Positions 46,890 to 57,830 of a stretch of DNA of 64,000 nucleotides are shown one piece after another (the stretch's first letter is position 1; each line of letters starts with the position of its first letter). The DNA comes from Periplaneta americana. Lineage: Eukaryota > Arthropoda > Insecta > Blattodea > Blattidae. Both the position numbers and the translations under genes were made by a program. The stretch is taken from positions 91,112,001-91,176,000 of the forward strand of contig NC_091124.1 in the NCBI RefSeq assembly GCF_040183065.1, read 5' to 3'. The notes below the pieces were generated by a model. The model made no database searches and was not told the origin of the DNA. It worked only from the letters and a program-made list of their open reading frames with translations.

Positions 46890-47335
46890 TTAGATTTACA
46901 AATGGCTTTTACAGGTTCATTGCCACCGCACATAGCCCACAATCGGTCCCTATCCTGAGTAAGATTAATCCATTTCCTACCATCATATCCCATCTCCTTC
47001 AAATGCACTTTAATATTATCCTCCCATCTACCGTCTCGGCCTCTCCAAAAGGCTCTTCCCTCAGGTCTCCCAACTAACACTCTATATGTATTTCTGAATT
47101 CACCCGTAAGACGTGCTATATGCCCTGCCCATCACAAATATCTGGATTTGGTGTTCCTAATTATTATGTTAGGTGAAGAATACAATGCTGTAACTTCATC
47201 CCTCTTAGTCCCAAACATTTTCCTAAGCACTTACTCTCAAACACTCTTAACCTCTGTTCCTCTCTCAAAGTGAGAGTCCAAGTTTCACAACTATACAGAA
47301 CAATCGGTAATATAACTGTTTTATAAATTTTAACT
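46890..47335 (-). pseudogene. LINE 3' fragment, third copy of the family
   Basis: On minus, MLVGRPEG, DGRWEDNIKVHLKEMGYDGR and WINLTQDRDR are readable. Upstream frames give the REEQRLRV block and a CETWTLTL-type motif. Deletions within the HNAELHALYSSPD block and several frameshifts make it the most decayed copy. It ends at about the same 5' point as the copy at 21,528. Confidence 0.85.
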
Positions 47336-47507
47336 ACCGCGTCTATATCGTGAGGTAAGAATGAAAGGCTATCCCGCTAATGTTAAATTTACCAAATTTA
47401 TATTCCATTATTTCTAGAACTGTTTAAGATAATGTAATGAAAATTTTACAGGGTACAGATTCTTATATTGTAAATTCATAACTCTATCTTCATCAAAATA
47501 CTATTAC

Positions 47508-47690
47508 CACAGTTTAATATATACAGCCACGAAGCTCAATACGTAGTAAATATGCATCCATAGATAGTTGCTAACCACTAGGATCGCTACTATAGCCTCA
47601 TTACAGACAATCCGAAATATTACCGGCACAGTCTATTGTTCCTAGTACCCTCAACAACTCAAGCTTCGTGATTGTATACACTAGACTGTG
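47508..47690. mobile_element. 180-bp MITE, copy 4 with exact 7-bp duplication
   Basis: Flanked by identical CTATTAC at 47,501-47,507 and 47,691-47,697. Ends are CACAGTTTAATATATACAG and the complement of CACAGTCTAGTGTATACAAT. The exact duplication fixes the family boundary at CACAG..CTGTG. Confidence 0.94.
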
Positions 47691-47697
47691 CTATTAC

Positions 47698-48205
47698 TAA
47701 GAAGCGTATTTTTTAAATGTATTACAACATTTCTGTTTTTTATTTTTATTTTTTCAGTTATTATTTGTCCTAGCTCTACCATTGTAAAAGAACATTACCA
47801 TAATAATGTCATGAATACGTAGTCCCTCAGAAAATTGAAAACTCGTACAAGAGAATGTAGTTTTCAAGAAATCGCAGTCACAAATACGCTTTTTTTTTTT
47901 TACAAACATGAAAACTTCTTACAGTTATTACTGTCTTGAATGCCAAACATAGGATCAAATTTAATGCTACCAACGTACAAGCAGAGTAGTTTTCATTATA
48001 ATTCAAGACAAATCACTGTCTTCTGCAATAAAGAGTTCCTAAGTTACTTAAATTTAACTGAACTATAGCCTAGCTAACGAACACAAAAAATATTATAATG
48101 CTGTAACGTTAAAATTTATTCAAAATACTTAAAATTAACTAATATTAATTAAACATAGACCTATACGGAAAATTCTAAACATTAATACATCATAAAAACA
48201 AAAGA

Positions 48206-48272
<67 letters not shown>

Positions 48273-49097
48273 AATTTTTCACCAGCACCCCTTTCATACT
48301 CTTCTTAAAACAGTCAGATCTTGAGGAAATCCGGACTTGAACTCAATCTTACAGAAATGTAAGCACCATAAAAAAACTTTCTTGCTTATTTTATTCTAAT
48401 CTTAATTTTAGTGGCTAACTGTCCTATTATTATCCAAATGTTATATAAGAGCATCTCTTCCTGTTTCAAAATATATGTAGGCTATTCCATATTGCTGATA
48501 TCCAGGGCCGGGTATTTATGGAAATCGCGAAAATCACTACATAATAGATATACGATACAATAGATGAACACATTCGCGAATTATTACTACTTCGTCGTTT
48601 TATAGCGAATTTCATATTGAGTATTTTCTTTCGGATTTTTTTCACTTGAATTTGTTGTATATTCAAGTAGGCTACATCACATGGTATTGTGTTCTGATTA
48701 CATTAGTGAACTCAAAGGACGGAGAATTCAACATTTCACTAATAATAATTTGAAAGTGTTAATGTAATGGCCGCAAGTTTTGTTTTTCGTTTTTAATGAA
48801 TGTGTGTTAAATACAGTCTCAATCCAACAAATATTGTCTATTGGCATACCGCACCTTTACCAGAACCCAATGAACCTTTAATGTTAATTGTTTTGAAAGT
48901 AATATTCATACAGAGTTAATACTCCAATTCCAAAATAATTGAATTTTCCAAAATTTCCATTAATCTCCGCCAAGAGTTCAAATCAATCTCCAATACTCTC
49001 CGCCGACATAAATATAAAAAAAAAAACAAATGATAAAATTAATCTCCATAAATACCTGCCCCTGCTGATACTACTGCTAAACCTAACTAACCACTAA
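47698..49097. other. unassigned DNA
   Basis: Apart from the ATT array at 48,207-48,271, nothing was recognised. Confidence 0.45.
48207..48271. repeat. (ATT)n microsatellite
   Basis: About 21 ATT units. Confidence 0.97.
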
Positions 49098-49446
49098 GGG
49101 CCGTATTCATAGACATTCTTAGCGCGGGCTTCTGGTGCACGATCAGCGAACTAACGTTTTTCGTATTCATAAACCAGTGTTAGCGATATATGAATCCTGT
49201 ACAAGTAACCAGTCAATAGCCGAGGCTAGTTTAGCACGCTCGTAGCGCGTTAGAGAAATGTCTAAGGGTGCTATTCATAGAGATTTCTCTAGCCCGTGCT
49301 ATGAGCTGCTGAACTAGCCCCGGCTATCGTCTGGTACTTGTACGGGATTCATATCAATCGCTAACACTGATTTATGAATACGAAAAACGTTAGTTCGCTG
49401 ATCATCCACCGGAAGCCCGCGCTAAGAATGTCTATGAATACGGCCC
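49098..49446. mobile_element. 349-bp palindromic MITE
   Basis: Inverted ends GGGCCGTATTCATAGACATT extend inward for most of the length. Shared blocks include CTTAGCGCGGGCTTC, AACGTTTTTCGTATTCAT and TAGCGAT, and then GTACAAGTA. The two arms meet at a central AT block. Related ~20-bp sequences (AAACCTAACTAACCACTAAG and AAACCCGGCTAATCACTAAG) lie just outside, 16 of 20 identical. No coding sequence and no clear superfamily. Confidence 0.85.
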
Positions 49447-49475
49447 TTGTGTTTTTTAAACCCGGCTAATCACTA

Positions 49476-49477
<2 letters not shown>

Positions 49478-49506
<29 letters not shown>
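49478..49506. repeat. poly-T run
   Basis: Twenty-nine T, just right of the palindromic MITE. Confidence 0.97.
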
Positions 49507-49512
<6 letters not shown>

Positions 49513-49892
49513 TAACCTGATACGTATGAATATACTGCCAATTCCCAACGACAAATTTGTCTGTGAGCGAAGAAAGTGATTCTTTTTCTGGTTCCATAGT
49601 TACGCAGGTCCGTGAACTAATATGAACCTGCATCGCTTGATACACTAAAATATATTCCAGCGAACGAAATAACCACACTGCTCCATCGTACCATCACGCC
49701 TACAGGCAGGATTATTCATCGACAACTCTCATGTAAAATTTTGCTGCAGTAAGCTATCACATACACAGTATTCCTTTTATTATTGTGGCTCCACAGTATT
49801 ACGGTTTGCGGCAATTTTCTTTAGCCTTGACGTCTGCAATGGTTTATGAAAGTACTGCATGTATGTATCCTATTCAAAATACACTAGTCAGA

Positions 49893-50020
49893 TCTTTTTA
49901 ATCAGTTATTTAATGACGCTGTATCAACTGCGAGATTATCTAGTGTAGGTGGAAATCATGATAAGATGGCATTTCGTCGATATGACGCCGAGGATTCGTT
50001 ACGGATTAAACAACACATTT
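49893..50020 (-). mobile_element. truncated SINE 3' part
   Basis: Starts TTAATCAGTTATTTAATGAC and GCTGTATCAACTG, the complement of the shared SINE tail. A degraded body like that at 25,983 follows (for example GATGGCATTTCGTC and GACGCCGAGGATTCG). Head missing. Confidence 0.68.
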
Positions 50021-50142
50021 TTTTGTATTACATCAGGGACAGGCAACACGACAATCGTAATCTCCCGGTTGATCACGAGAAAGATTTAGTAGAACGTGAG
50101 TGTTATTTATTGGAGAAACGGGTTTAAAAAACTAATATTTAA

Positions 50143-50873
50143 GGGTATATGTACGTGAACGACCACAAATATTATCAGAAAATGCAGTCTCTAAACTTCT
50201 AAAATTTTATAAGGAACTGAACTCACAATTGGAAAAAAAATTACAAGGTACCACAACAAGACTTATTAGAACTTAAATATCTGATAAAAGTATAAAAAAA
50301 GATTACTAATAATATTTTTTTAGAATTTACTTTTTACTTTGAATTAAATTTTCACGCATATTATTTCATAACTCCACAATCATTAGAGATAGAATTCTCA
50401 AATTTTGTACAATAATTTTACATGCATTTATGCAAAAGGTAGACTACAATAATTCCCATTTCTTTGAAAATAGAAAAAATAGGTCACAAACATTATGTAA
50501 ATTTTAATATACTTTATATAGGACAAATAAAATATTAATTGTATGAAAATAAACAACTCTACATATCTGAGAGTGGTCTACTTTTCAGAAATAAGTGTTT
50601 ATTACATGCAGGAAAAATATTAAAGATGTCAGAGAGACCACAACAATGTTATGGTAACCAGATTTTTTTTTCATACTTTGATAAAACTGGTTTGAAAAAT
50701 ATTATTAATTAGTAAACTTTTTAATATTTTTATCAGATATTTAAGTTCTAATAAGTCTAGTTGTGGTACCTTGTAATTTTTGTCAAATTGTAAGTTCATT
50801 TTCTTATAAAATTTTAGAAATTTAGAGCCTGCATTTTCTGATAATATTTGTGGTTGTTCTCGTACATACAGCC
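50143..50873. mobile_element. 731-bp foldback element flanked by TTAA
   Basis: TTAA at 50,139-50,142 and 50,874-50,877 flank inverted ends GGGTATATGTACGTGAACGA and the complement of GGCTGTATGTACGAGAACAA. The inverted arms remain alignable for about 160 bp (for example TTATCAGAAAATGCAG and CAAGGTACCACAAC). The ~420-bp centre is AT-rich and non-coding. TTAA duplications fit piggyBac-like or Kolobok-type transposition. Confidence 0.8.
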
Positions 50874-51032
50874 TTAATGAACATTATTCATCATCTCTTT
50901 TCTAGTCGGCCATGCTAAATCATAGCAAGACCCTATTTGCTTCAATTTACCTTTGTGAATCTTCATTTTCAAATACGAACTTCACAAAAAATGAATACAG
51001 GACTAGATTAACTAATGAACACTTGGAATCAT

Positions 51033-51730
51033 ATGAAGAATAGATAGAGCAGAGAAAAATTCTCTCCGGCACCGGGACTCGAACCGGGTTTTCAGCTTTA
51101 CGCTCTATCCACTAAGCCACACCGGATTCCAGTTCCGACGCCGGATTGAATCCCCTCAGTTTAAGTTCTACCTCTCAGTTTTCCCTTTGGTGGCCTACCC
51201 TCATGTACTGTGTCACAGATTATGTGACAGTGGCACAATGTACAACGCACTATGTACAGAGGTGCACTCATTACGAGTGACCAAGTGGCCGGGATCCGAC
51301 GGGATGAACGCCGTCTTGAATCACTAAGTGATTATTTACGCATATAATATTACTATGATGTACCGAAGTACACGTTATTTCCGTGCAGAAATTCTGCGTT
51401 ATCATATGATGGATGGATAGAACAGAGAAAAATTTTCTCCAGCACCGGGATTCGAATCCGGGTTTTTAGCTCTATGTGCTGACGCTTTATCCACTAAGCC
51501 ACACCGGATTCCAGTTCCGATGCCGGATCGAATCCCTTCAGTTTAAGTTCTACCTCTTAGTTTTCCCTTTGGTGGCCTACCCTCATGTACTGTGTCACAG
51601 ATTATGTGAAAGTGGCACAATGTCCAACGCACTCTTTACAGAGGTGCACTCATTACGAATGACTAAGTGACCGGGATCCGACCGGATGAGCGCCGTCTTG
51701 AATCGCCGTCGTGATTACTTACGCATATCA

Positions 51731-51802
<72 letters not shown>

Positions 51803-52054
51803 GTACCGAAGTACATGTGATATTTACGCGTAGAAATTCTGTTATATGATGAAGGATGGATAGAATAGAAAAAAATTCTCTCCGGCACCGGGACTCTCCG
51901 GCCTAGTGGATAAAGCGTCAGCACGTAGAGATGAAAATTCGGGTTCGAGTCCCGGTGCCGGAGAGAATTTTTCTCTGTTCTATCCATCCTTCATCATATC
52001 ATAACGCAGAATTCCTGCACGGAAATATCATATGTACTTCGGTACGTCATAATA
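51033..52054. mobile_element. composite array of three tRNA-like SINE units
   Basis: Twelve-bp repeats ACTTGGAATCAT at 51,021-51,032 and 52,055-52,066 flank the whole. Unit A (from about 51,040) and unit B (from about 51,410) are in tandem. Each has a minus-strand tRNA-like head at 51,066-51,126 and 51,436-51,510 (TCCGGTGTGGCTTAGTGGAT, B box GGWTTCGARTCC) and a shared ~230-bp body. Unit C (51,895-51,966, plus) is a third head in opposite orientation, so 51,799-51,895 and 51,955-52,050 form a palindrome. The anticodon loop ACGTAGA in unit C would be GUA (Tyr-like) with C33. Introducing mismatches and the arrangement argue against real tRNA genes. Confidence 0.82.
51731..51802. repeat. (ATT)n microsatellite inside the composite array
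   Basis: About 23 ATT units, placed where unit A carries only a TATTACTATGATG-like stretch. Confidence 0.95.
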
Positions 52055-52429
52055 ACTTGGAATCATGCATTCTTCCAAGTTATTCACCAACAATGAAAGC
52101 TATTATTAAGGATTGAGACGGGTTAAATTGCGACCGGTTTTCCTTAAAAATAACTTTTCCTTTTACAGTACAGAATAAGCTTAAATCTACAGATCCTAAT
52201 CTATGTGCCACCAAAGTTTCAGGCGCACACTTGAAACTGTCAGGAATTGCATATTTAAATGTATGCGCTATTTAAATACTGTAATTCGTTATACACTCTG
52301 AAAATGATTTTTCGACGTTTCAACTCTTAGAGCATTTCTACATATTGAAAATCTGAAGGTTTCTACAGTTTCAAAGCTATGAAGCTGATTTTTTTTTCTG
52401 CAAACTCACTTTTTGAAATAAAAATAATG

Positions 52430-52605
52430 CACTGGAAGAAATGGTGAACGGAAGAAAAGTTCAGGGCAGAAAAGGATAACAGATGATAGACAACATTAAG
52501 ATACATGGATCGTATGCGGAGACTAAGAGGAAGGCGGAAAATAGGAAAGATTGGAGAAAGACAGTGCAGTGAAAGACCTGCCAATGGCAGAACGCTATGA
52601 ATGAA
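52430..52605 (+). pseudogene. LINE C-terminal fragment with GAAT tail
   Basis: Plus-strand reading: NGRKVQGRKG, stop, QMIDNIKIHGSYAETKRKAE, NRKDWRKTV, then NAMNE. It corresponds to the GKR.RGR...W.D.I......T....AE.R..WR end of non-LTR polyproteins. The 3' end is a GAATGAATGAAT tail. Two stops are present. Confidence 0.7.
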
Positions 52606-53384
52606 TGAATATGTATAATAGGCACAAAAACCTGAAAATTACCGTTTGTCTTCAGCAAGTATAATTTTTTTCTTTTCTTTTCCCAGGAAAAATTGTTTAA
52701 ATCTGGACACTCAGTGTTTCTTAACCACGACAGTGGTACTCTACACACATTTGTGGATGTACGGAAATCTGTGCGATGAGATAGATTTAGAATACAGACT
52801 AAGTCACATAAAAATGCATAAATGTCTTAAGTGGCATAAGTGACATTTTGTATCATGTATATATCCCAAACGAGCACGTGTGCAAAAAATTAACCCTCTA
52901 ATAAAATAAATTGTAGATGTTAGAATATTCACCCATCTTATACCTTAAGGAAAGTTCCTCCAAATTTTCAAGCTGAGCAATACACACAGTAATTGACTTT
53001 TACTCAAAATGTTTCCCTTATTAAGTATTTTTTTTACCTTACTGAATGTGCTTTAGTTTCATAATTGCGCTGATATAAATTATGTTGAAACTATTCCTTT
53101 ATTAACCAACTTTTTAGCTTATTGATTTTGCTAAGGCTTATAACTGTGCTGATATAATTTTAAATTTTCCAGCAAAGTTTCTTCATATTTAGAACAAATT
53201 TTCAACTCACTGATCTCTTTCCTCAAAATTGTTCTATTATTCAGCAATTTATATTTTAGTTTAATGACTTTGAGTTTTAAAATTGATGAAATTAGAGAAA
53301 GGTGGAAAGTATTGGTGAAATAATAAAGGGAAGGGGGGAGGTATCCCAAGAAGAACACTGCAACATCTGCTTTGTTCACCTCAT
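52606..53384. other. unassigned AT-rich DNA
   Basis: Nothing recognised. Confidence 0.45.
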
Positions 53385-53455
53385 ATTGTAATCACGACCT
53401 GGCCAGGAATCAGACCCGTGCCTGAAAGGAAGACCAACGCCATTACAAGCCACGA
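53385..53455 (-). mobile_element. degraded tRNA-like SINE head
   Basis: On minus: TGGCTTGTAATGGCGTTGGT (A-box-like), then CTTTCAGGCACGGGTCTGAT, with GTCTGATTCCTGGCC as a B-box-like motif, then AGGTCGTGATTACAATATG. It is weakly tRNA-like and no tail was identified. Confidence 0.42.
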
Positions 53456-53654
53456 CAAGTAAGAGGAAGATGGGAAACTCACTTTATCTCTCAGGTTATT
53501 ACGAAGTGGTCCCCAGGTCTGGTCTAGAGTATAGATCAAGTGGCAAAGTCTCGACACCACGAAGTAGAAGAGACTAACCAATAAACAAGTAAGCCTAACC
53601 AAAAATAGTTGATTAGTTCTAACACCTACGTACATGGTCAACTAAGAAAGTGTG

Positions 53655-54100
53655 ATGAATATAATCAGGAATTTTCTAAATTCTTCTCTCGATACTTGAT
53701 CGAGAATCGTAGATTTTTCAAAATTAAAAACTTATTATGGACAAGTTATGTAAGCTATTTTAATCATTACTCTTTTGAGAAATTCTGTTCTATTAAAAGG
53801 CTTAGAGCACGAGTTATGTCAAACCTCATTTCCTTATCTCATCCTTTTCTTCCTGGCTATGATTTAAGACATATCAATTCCTGACGTTTAACATTTCGTT
53901 GGCACATAATATTGAATCAGTTTTTCTACAATATTATTATTAAATGAATAACTAATAAATAGTTACCCTCATCTCAAGATTAAGAAGATTAAAATTGAGA
54001 TAAAACCTAATAATTTTATCCTTCTCGGGAGAAGATCTAAAAATATCAATATTCACGAACGTACAGAAGAAGAATAATAAAAACACACAATTAATGTGTC

Positions 54101-54164
<64 letters not shown>

Positions 54165-54453
54165 CATTATTCAGCGTGACAATTAATATTTCTTTATACT
54201 CCTAATTGAACCGTTGAGCAAAGTAAACGTATTACATTTTGTCCACAGAACAACAAAAAAGTTCTCCTTCTCATTCTTTACGAAATCACTTCTTACTGCT
54301 TGTAGAGATAGAGTTTGTAGAGCGACATGATACCGCCACTGCTGGCCTTCAGTACATGAATAAAACACACAGCAATGTACAGGAAACTCTTCGTACCCGT
54401 TTGTACCCGTTTCAATGACTGTGATTATACGACACCCGCTTTGGTCACCGCTG
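53655..54453 (-). mobile_element. hAT element with degraded transposase, copy 2
   Basis: The 5' end on minus is CAGCGGTGACCAAAGCGGGT at 54,453, a hAT-like terminus. Blocks shared with copy 1 include GGCGGTATCATGTCGCTCTA, CTTTGCTCAACGGTTCAATT, AGATCTTCTCCC and TAGGTTTTATCTCAATTT. Frame-shifted coding traces (VMIKIA, TCP, VFNFEK, VSREEF) match the region before the poly-A in copy 1. The element stops near 53,655, before the catalytic block, so the 3' part is absent. Confidence 0.78.
54101..54162. repeat. (AAT)n microsatellite within hAT copy 2
   Basis: About 20 AAT units. Confidence 0.96.
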
Positions 54454-55888
54454 CTGTAAAGGTTAATCATAAACATCATAAGGGAAAACTCTTTAGAAGC
54501 AGTCCGTCGTCTGCAGTAAGTAGCCTACAATCTTGACAAAAACCCGCATGCATTCCATGCTTTGTTAGGTTGCTAAATTTAAAATAATCATCTGTTACGT
54601 CACGTCTTCTGTCATTACTCCACTCGACGCGATATGTCGATACATGCCTCATTTCCGGTGCGAACATAAGAGTACCCTACCAATCGGTGGTCGGAGCACG
54701 GAAGGATTTTACATTGTTGTCATGCGGAGTCTTCTTGTCAGGAATGCATTCCTTTCAGTATCTGGTTCAGACATAAGTTATGCGAAAGCTAACGGATGAT
54801 TTAACACGTTAGTAACCATTTTATATCCCACTGCAGTGGCTCTCAAAGCGATCCACAGTGGTAATGTATAAGTCGGTAACAAAACTTCATTCTTTATTAT
54901 CCACACACACATATGGCACAATCAATAATAATAGAGATAGAAAAAATGGCAAGGTCACTTTACTGCCGTCCATATCTCAAGTGAGATAAATCATTTTCAA
55001 CAATGTATACATTTAAATCTCTATCTGCAAATATAAAGCAGACCTTTTACTTTCGTATATGCACAGCAACCACTAGCGCAAAGCTGAAATTGTAGAACGC
55101 GGTAATGAATCAGAGAATGGACATCAATGGCGAGCTTCGTTCAGCCAGACAGCCGAGATTTAAGACAAAGGAAAGAATAACAAACGGAATGTTTAGGCGT
55201 TTAACTACATTTTGCACTCGAAGAGGAACTTTGCCAAAAAGTCCAGTAACATCTTTTACTTCAGCTGCAATAAACACTGCAGTTCATCCTGACTGCAGAG
55301 AGCGAGAGCTACATGTCAATGCGGGCAGGAAGCGAGTTCGAAAAACACGTTAACATTAAGAGTCAACGATGTTCACTTTAAGACACTCGTAATAAATTTA
55401 ACGATGTAGAAACACAAAAGTCGAACACGATAAATCAAACGCGCCATGCTCCCGTAATTAGCACTATGGCTATTTATTTAAGCACTTTATACAAAATATA
55501 AGCAGATGCGGTAAATACGAGTTCATTCATTCAAAGTGTTCTGCCCGAGAGCAGGTCTTTCGCTGCAAATCCAGCTTTCTCCAATGGAGATAAAGGCTAA
55601 TTGGGATTTCCCGGTCTCTGATCGGGTCAAAAACCCTGATAGAACAGATATTTAACCTTTGCGGTGAATTTCGGTAAAATTCGGAATACCTAATTAGTCT
55701 AATCCACTCTCCTCACCTCCACGCTGGCCCTCCCTGGGATCTTATAAGATGCGAAAGAGAGAGAGAGAGTGGTGTGCGGAAAGCAACGGAAAGCTGCCGC
55801 ATTTGTCTTTCCCAAGAAATAGCAAAAAATACGAGTATTCCCTAGGTTTTCGTGTAGGTATATAATAAAAACGCCTTATCTTCCTCAC
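54454..55888. other. unassigned DNA
   Basis: Nothing recognised. The frame at 55,105-55,353 (+) is very basic and matches no family. Confidence 0.42.
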
Positions 55889-55890
55889 AT

Positions 55891-55929
<39 letters not shown>

Positions 55930-55944
55930 TTTGTTTATTTATTT
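55889..55944. repeat. (TTTA)n microsatellite / retroposon tail
   Basis: About 14 TTTA units with one TTTG. Confidence 0.96.
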
Positions 55945-56580
55945 ACAATAGACAGTATACATATTTGTTTAAAAAACATAAAATTGCATATAACATGAAA
56001 AAAGAGATAAAACAGATACAAATGCAAGATACGAGTGTAATTACAAATTAAAAATTAAAAATATAAAAAAGATACTACCAAAATAAAAGACACAGATGTA
56101 GATATAAATGAAAAATACCAAATAAAAATAAATTAAAAAGAGTTAAGTATAGATACCATAGCCAAAAATGTAAAATGTAGCTATAATTGGCAAATTACAG
56201 AGTAAATATAACACGATGTTAATAAATTCAATATACATTATTATATAGTAGGTCTAATAGGCTTAATTTATTTATTTAAGAAATTCACTACTACAGAACA
56301 GAGTTCCAATTAGTAGGATATCTGATTATAACTATAACTACCATGCAACTAGAATTTAACATATCATGAAACTATTGCTGTATATATAACTTTTTCTTGT
56401 ACATATTATACGATAACGAAAAATCTAAATCCTGTTTATTTGATAGATGATTGTAAGTTCGAAGCATTAATAAAAGTGGAGACATTTTATGAGATGGTGT
56501 TTTTGAAGTTTGTAAATAAAAGAGAGATCGCTTTCTCAAATTTGATTTACCAATATTGAAACTAACGATCACTTCTACCG
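55889..56580 (-). mobile_element. probable LINE 3' end with (AAAT)n tail
   Basis: On minus the coding trace MLRTYNHLSNKQDLDFSLS, then YNMYKKKLY, resembles the last residues of insect non-LTR polyproteins. About 480 bp of AT-rich 3' UTR follow, with repeated AAATACCAAATAAAAA-like motifs, ending in a 55-bp AAAT tail (55,889-55,944). Confidence 0.5.
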
Positions 56581-57333
56581 AATATTTTCTTCACAATCTA
56601 AGATCAATGCACTAATGCACATCAAATGAAAACTCCACTGAAAACATGTTTAAAATGTCGCAATAGTGTGCAAATATGATTCAGTCCTCGTCATTATGAG
56701 ATTATTTCAATCATTACTACTTTCGGTTTCCTTCCCAAAGTAAAGAAATCAACCTACAAAAGAAGCGGTTCGAAGTTTTTAAGTTAGGTAATCAGAAAGC
56801 AGTTGCTAAATTGCAAAGCAAGGCAGCTGTGTGTGTGTAGCACTTTAAAATCTCAAAACCCAAATCGTACTTGTAACCTACTTCATGATCTTCCTAAGGC
56901 GACGGTACTCGCGTTTAAACTTCGGAACGCGGAAAACTTTTAACTCAGGCGACCGTTGCCTTGATTACAATATAGTCTGCGAGCAGGTAGTGCCAATCAG
57001 AGGCGTGCTGGAGACATCCGAGATTCAAGTTCCTCACAAAAGAGAGCAGAAGTGTATGAGGGGAGAAAATTAAAAGAACGAGCCCTATGGGCTGGTTAAA
57101 TTAACTCTTGCTTCTTCAAGTAATTAAGTTTGAGTACAGACTGAACTTTCACCCTGCGTTCTCAATTTATTGCGCACCGCAATTCAAGAAGTTGAATTGT
57201 TCACGAGCATTCACAGGGGACCCTGGGCCTCTTCGTGGCTGACTACTAGAAGTACGCGAACACTGATTATTGTGCGGTTCGTAATGGTGGATAATGAACG
57301 AAAGAAACAGTTTGCATTTGAACTTTCACAAGA

Positions 57334-57402
<69 letters not shown>

Positions 57403-57830
57403 CATCATTATCATTATTAGAAGTTACAAATTTTTACAGTTTCTGCTTCTAACACACAACATAATCCTAAGCCAATTCTTTCATGTAATTTACCAAAATC
57501 CTGAAGTTTGAGATTTATTCTTCTTAATCTAGATCAGAGGCCTGTATTAGCCAGCATTCACGTAATAGAGCCCAGCTTTACCTCCATATTTGGCCATTTT
57601 CCTCCTGGTAATCTACGTTCATCTGTTCTTACTGCCATAGCTAAGCCACCTTGGTAGCTCAGTTGCATAGACGGAGATAGAACAGTTTCCTTGGGGGGGG
57701 GGGGCAAAGCAAAACTATAGAATCCCCATACAACGACGTTATGGGGGACATCATTTACCTCCTTTCCCCCATTATAGCTTGACTGGAGCACAGTATATCG
57801 GAATATGATTATTTAATAAAGGTGTGTTTC
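56581..57830. other. unassigned DNA
   Basis: Contains the ATT array at 57,333-57,419 and a G10-like run near 57,694. A TGGTAGCTCAGTTGCATAGA stretch at about 57,650 is A-box-like but has no B box. No gene recognised. Confidence 0.42.
57333..57419. repeat. (ATT)n microsatellite
   Basis: About 25 ATT units, then ATC variants. Confidence 0.97.

Noticed and set aside
51066-51966. Three tRNA genes
   Set aside because: Anticodon stems are mismatched, the units sit in a repeated SINE-like body, and orientation alternates within one insertion.
57170-57511. Poly-Ile protein
   Set aside because: It is a translation of an ATT microsatellite. The same applies to poly-Asn, poly-Leu and poly-Ser frames at 28,817, 62,042, 63,645 and 37,264.
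57640-57720. SINE next to a G-run
   Set aside because: Only an A-box-like motif is present. There is no B box, body or tail. The same applies near 59,755.
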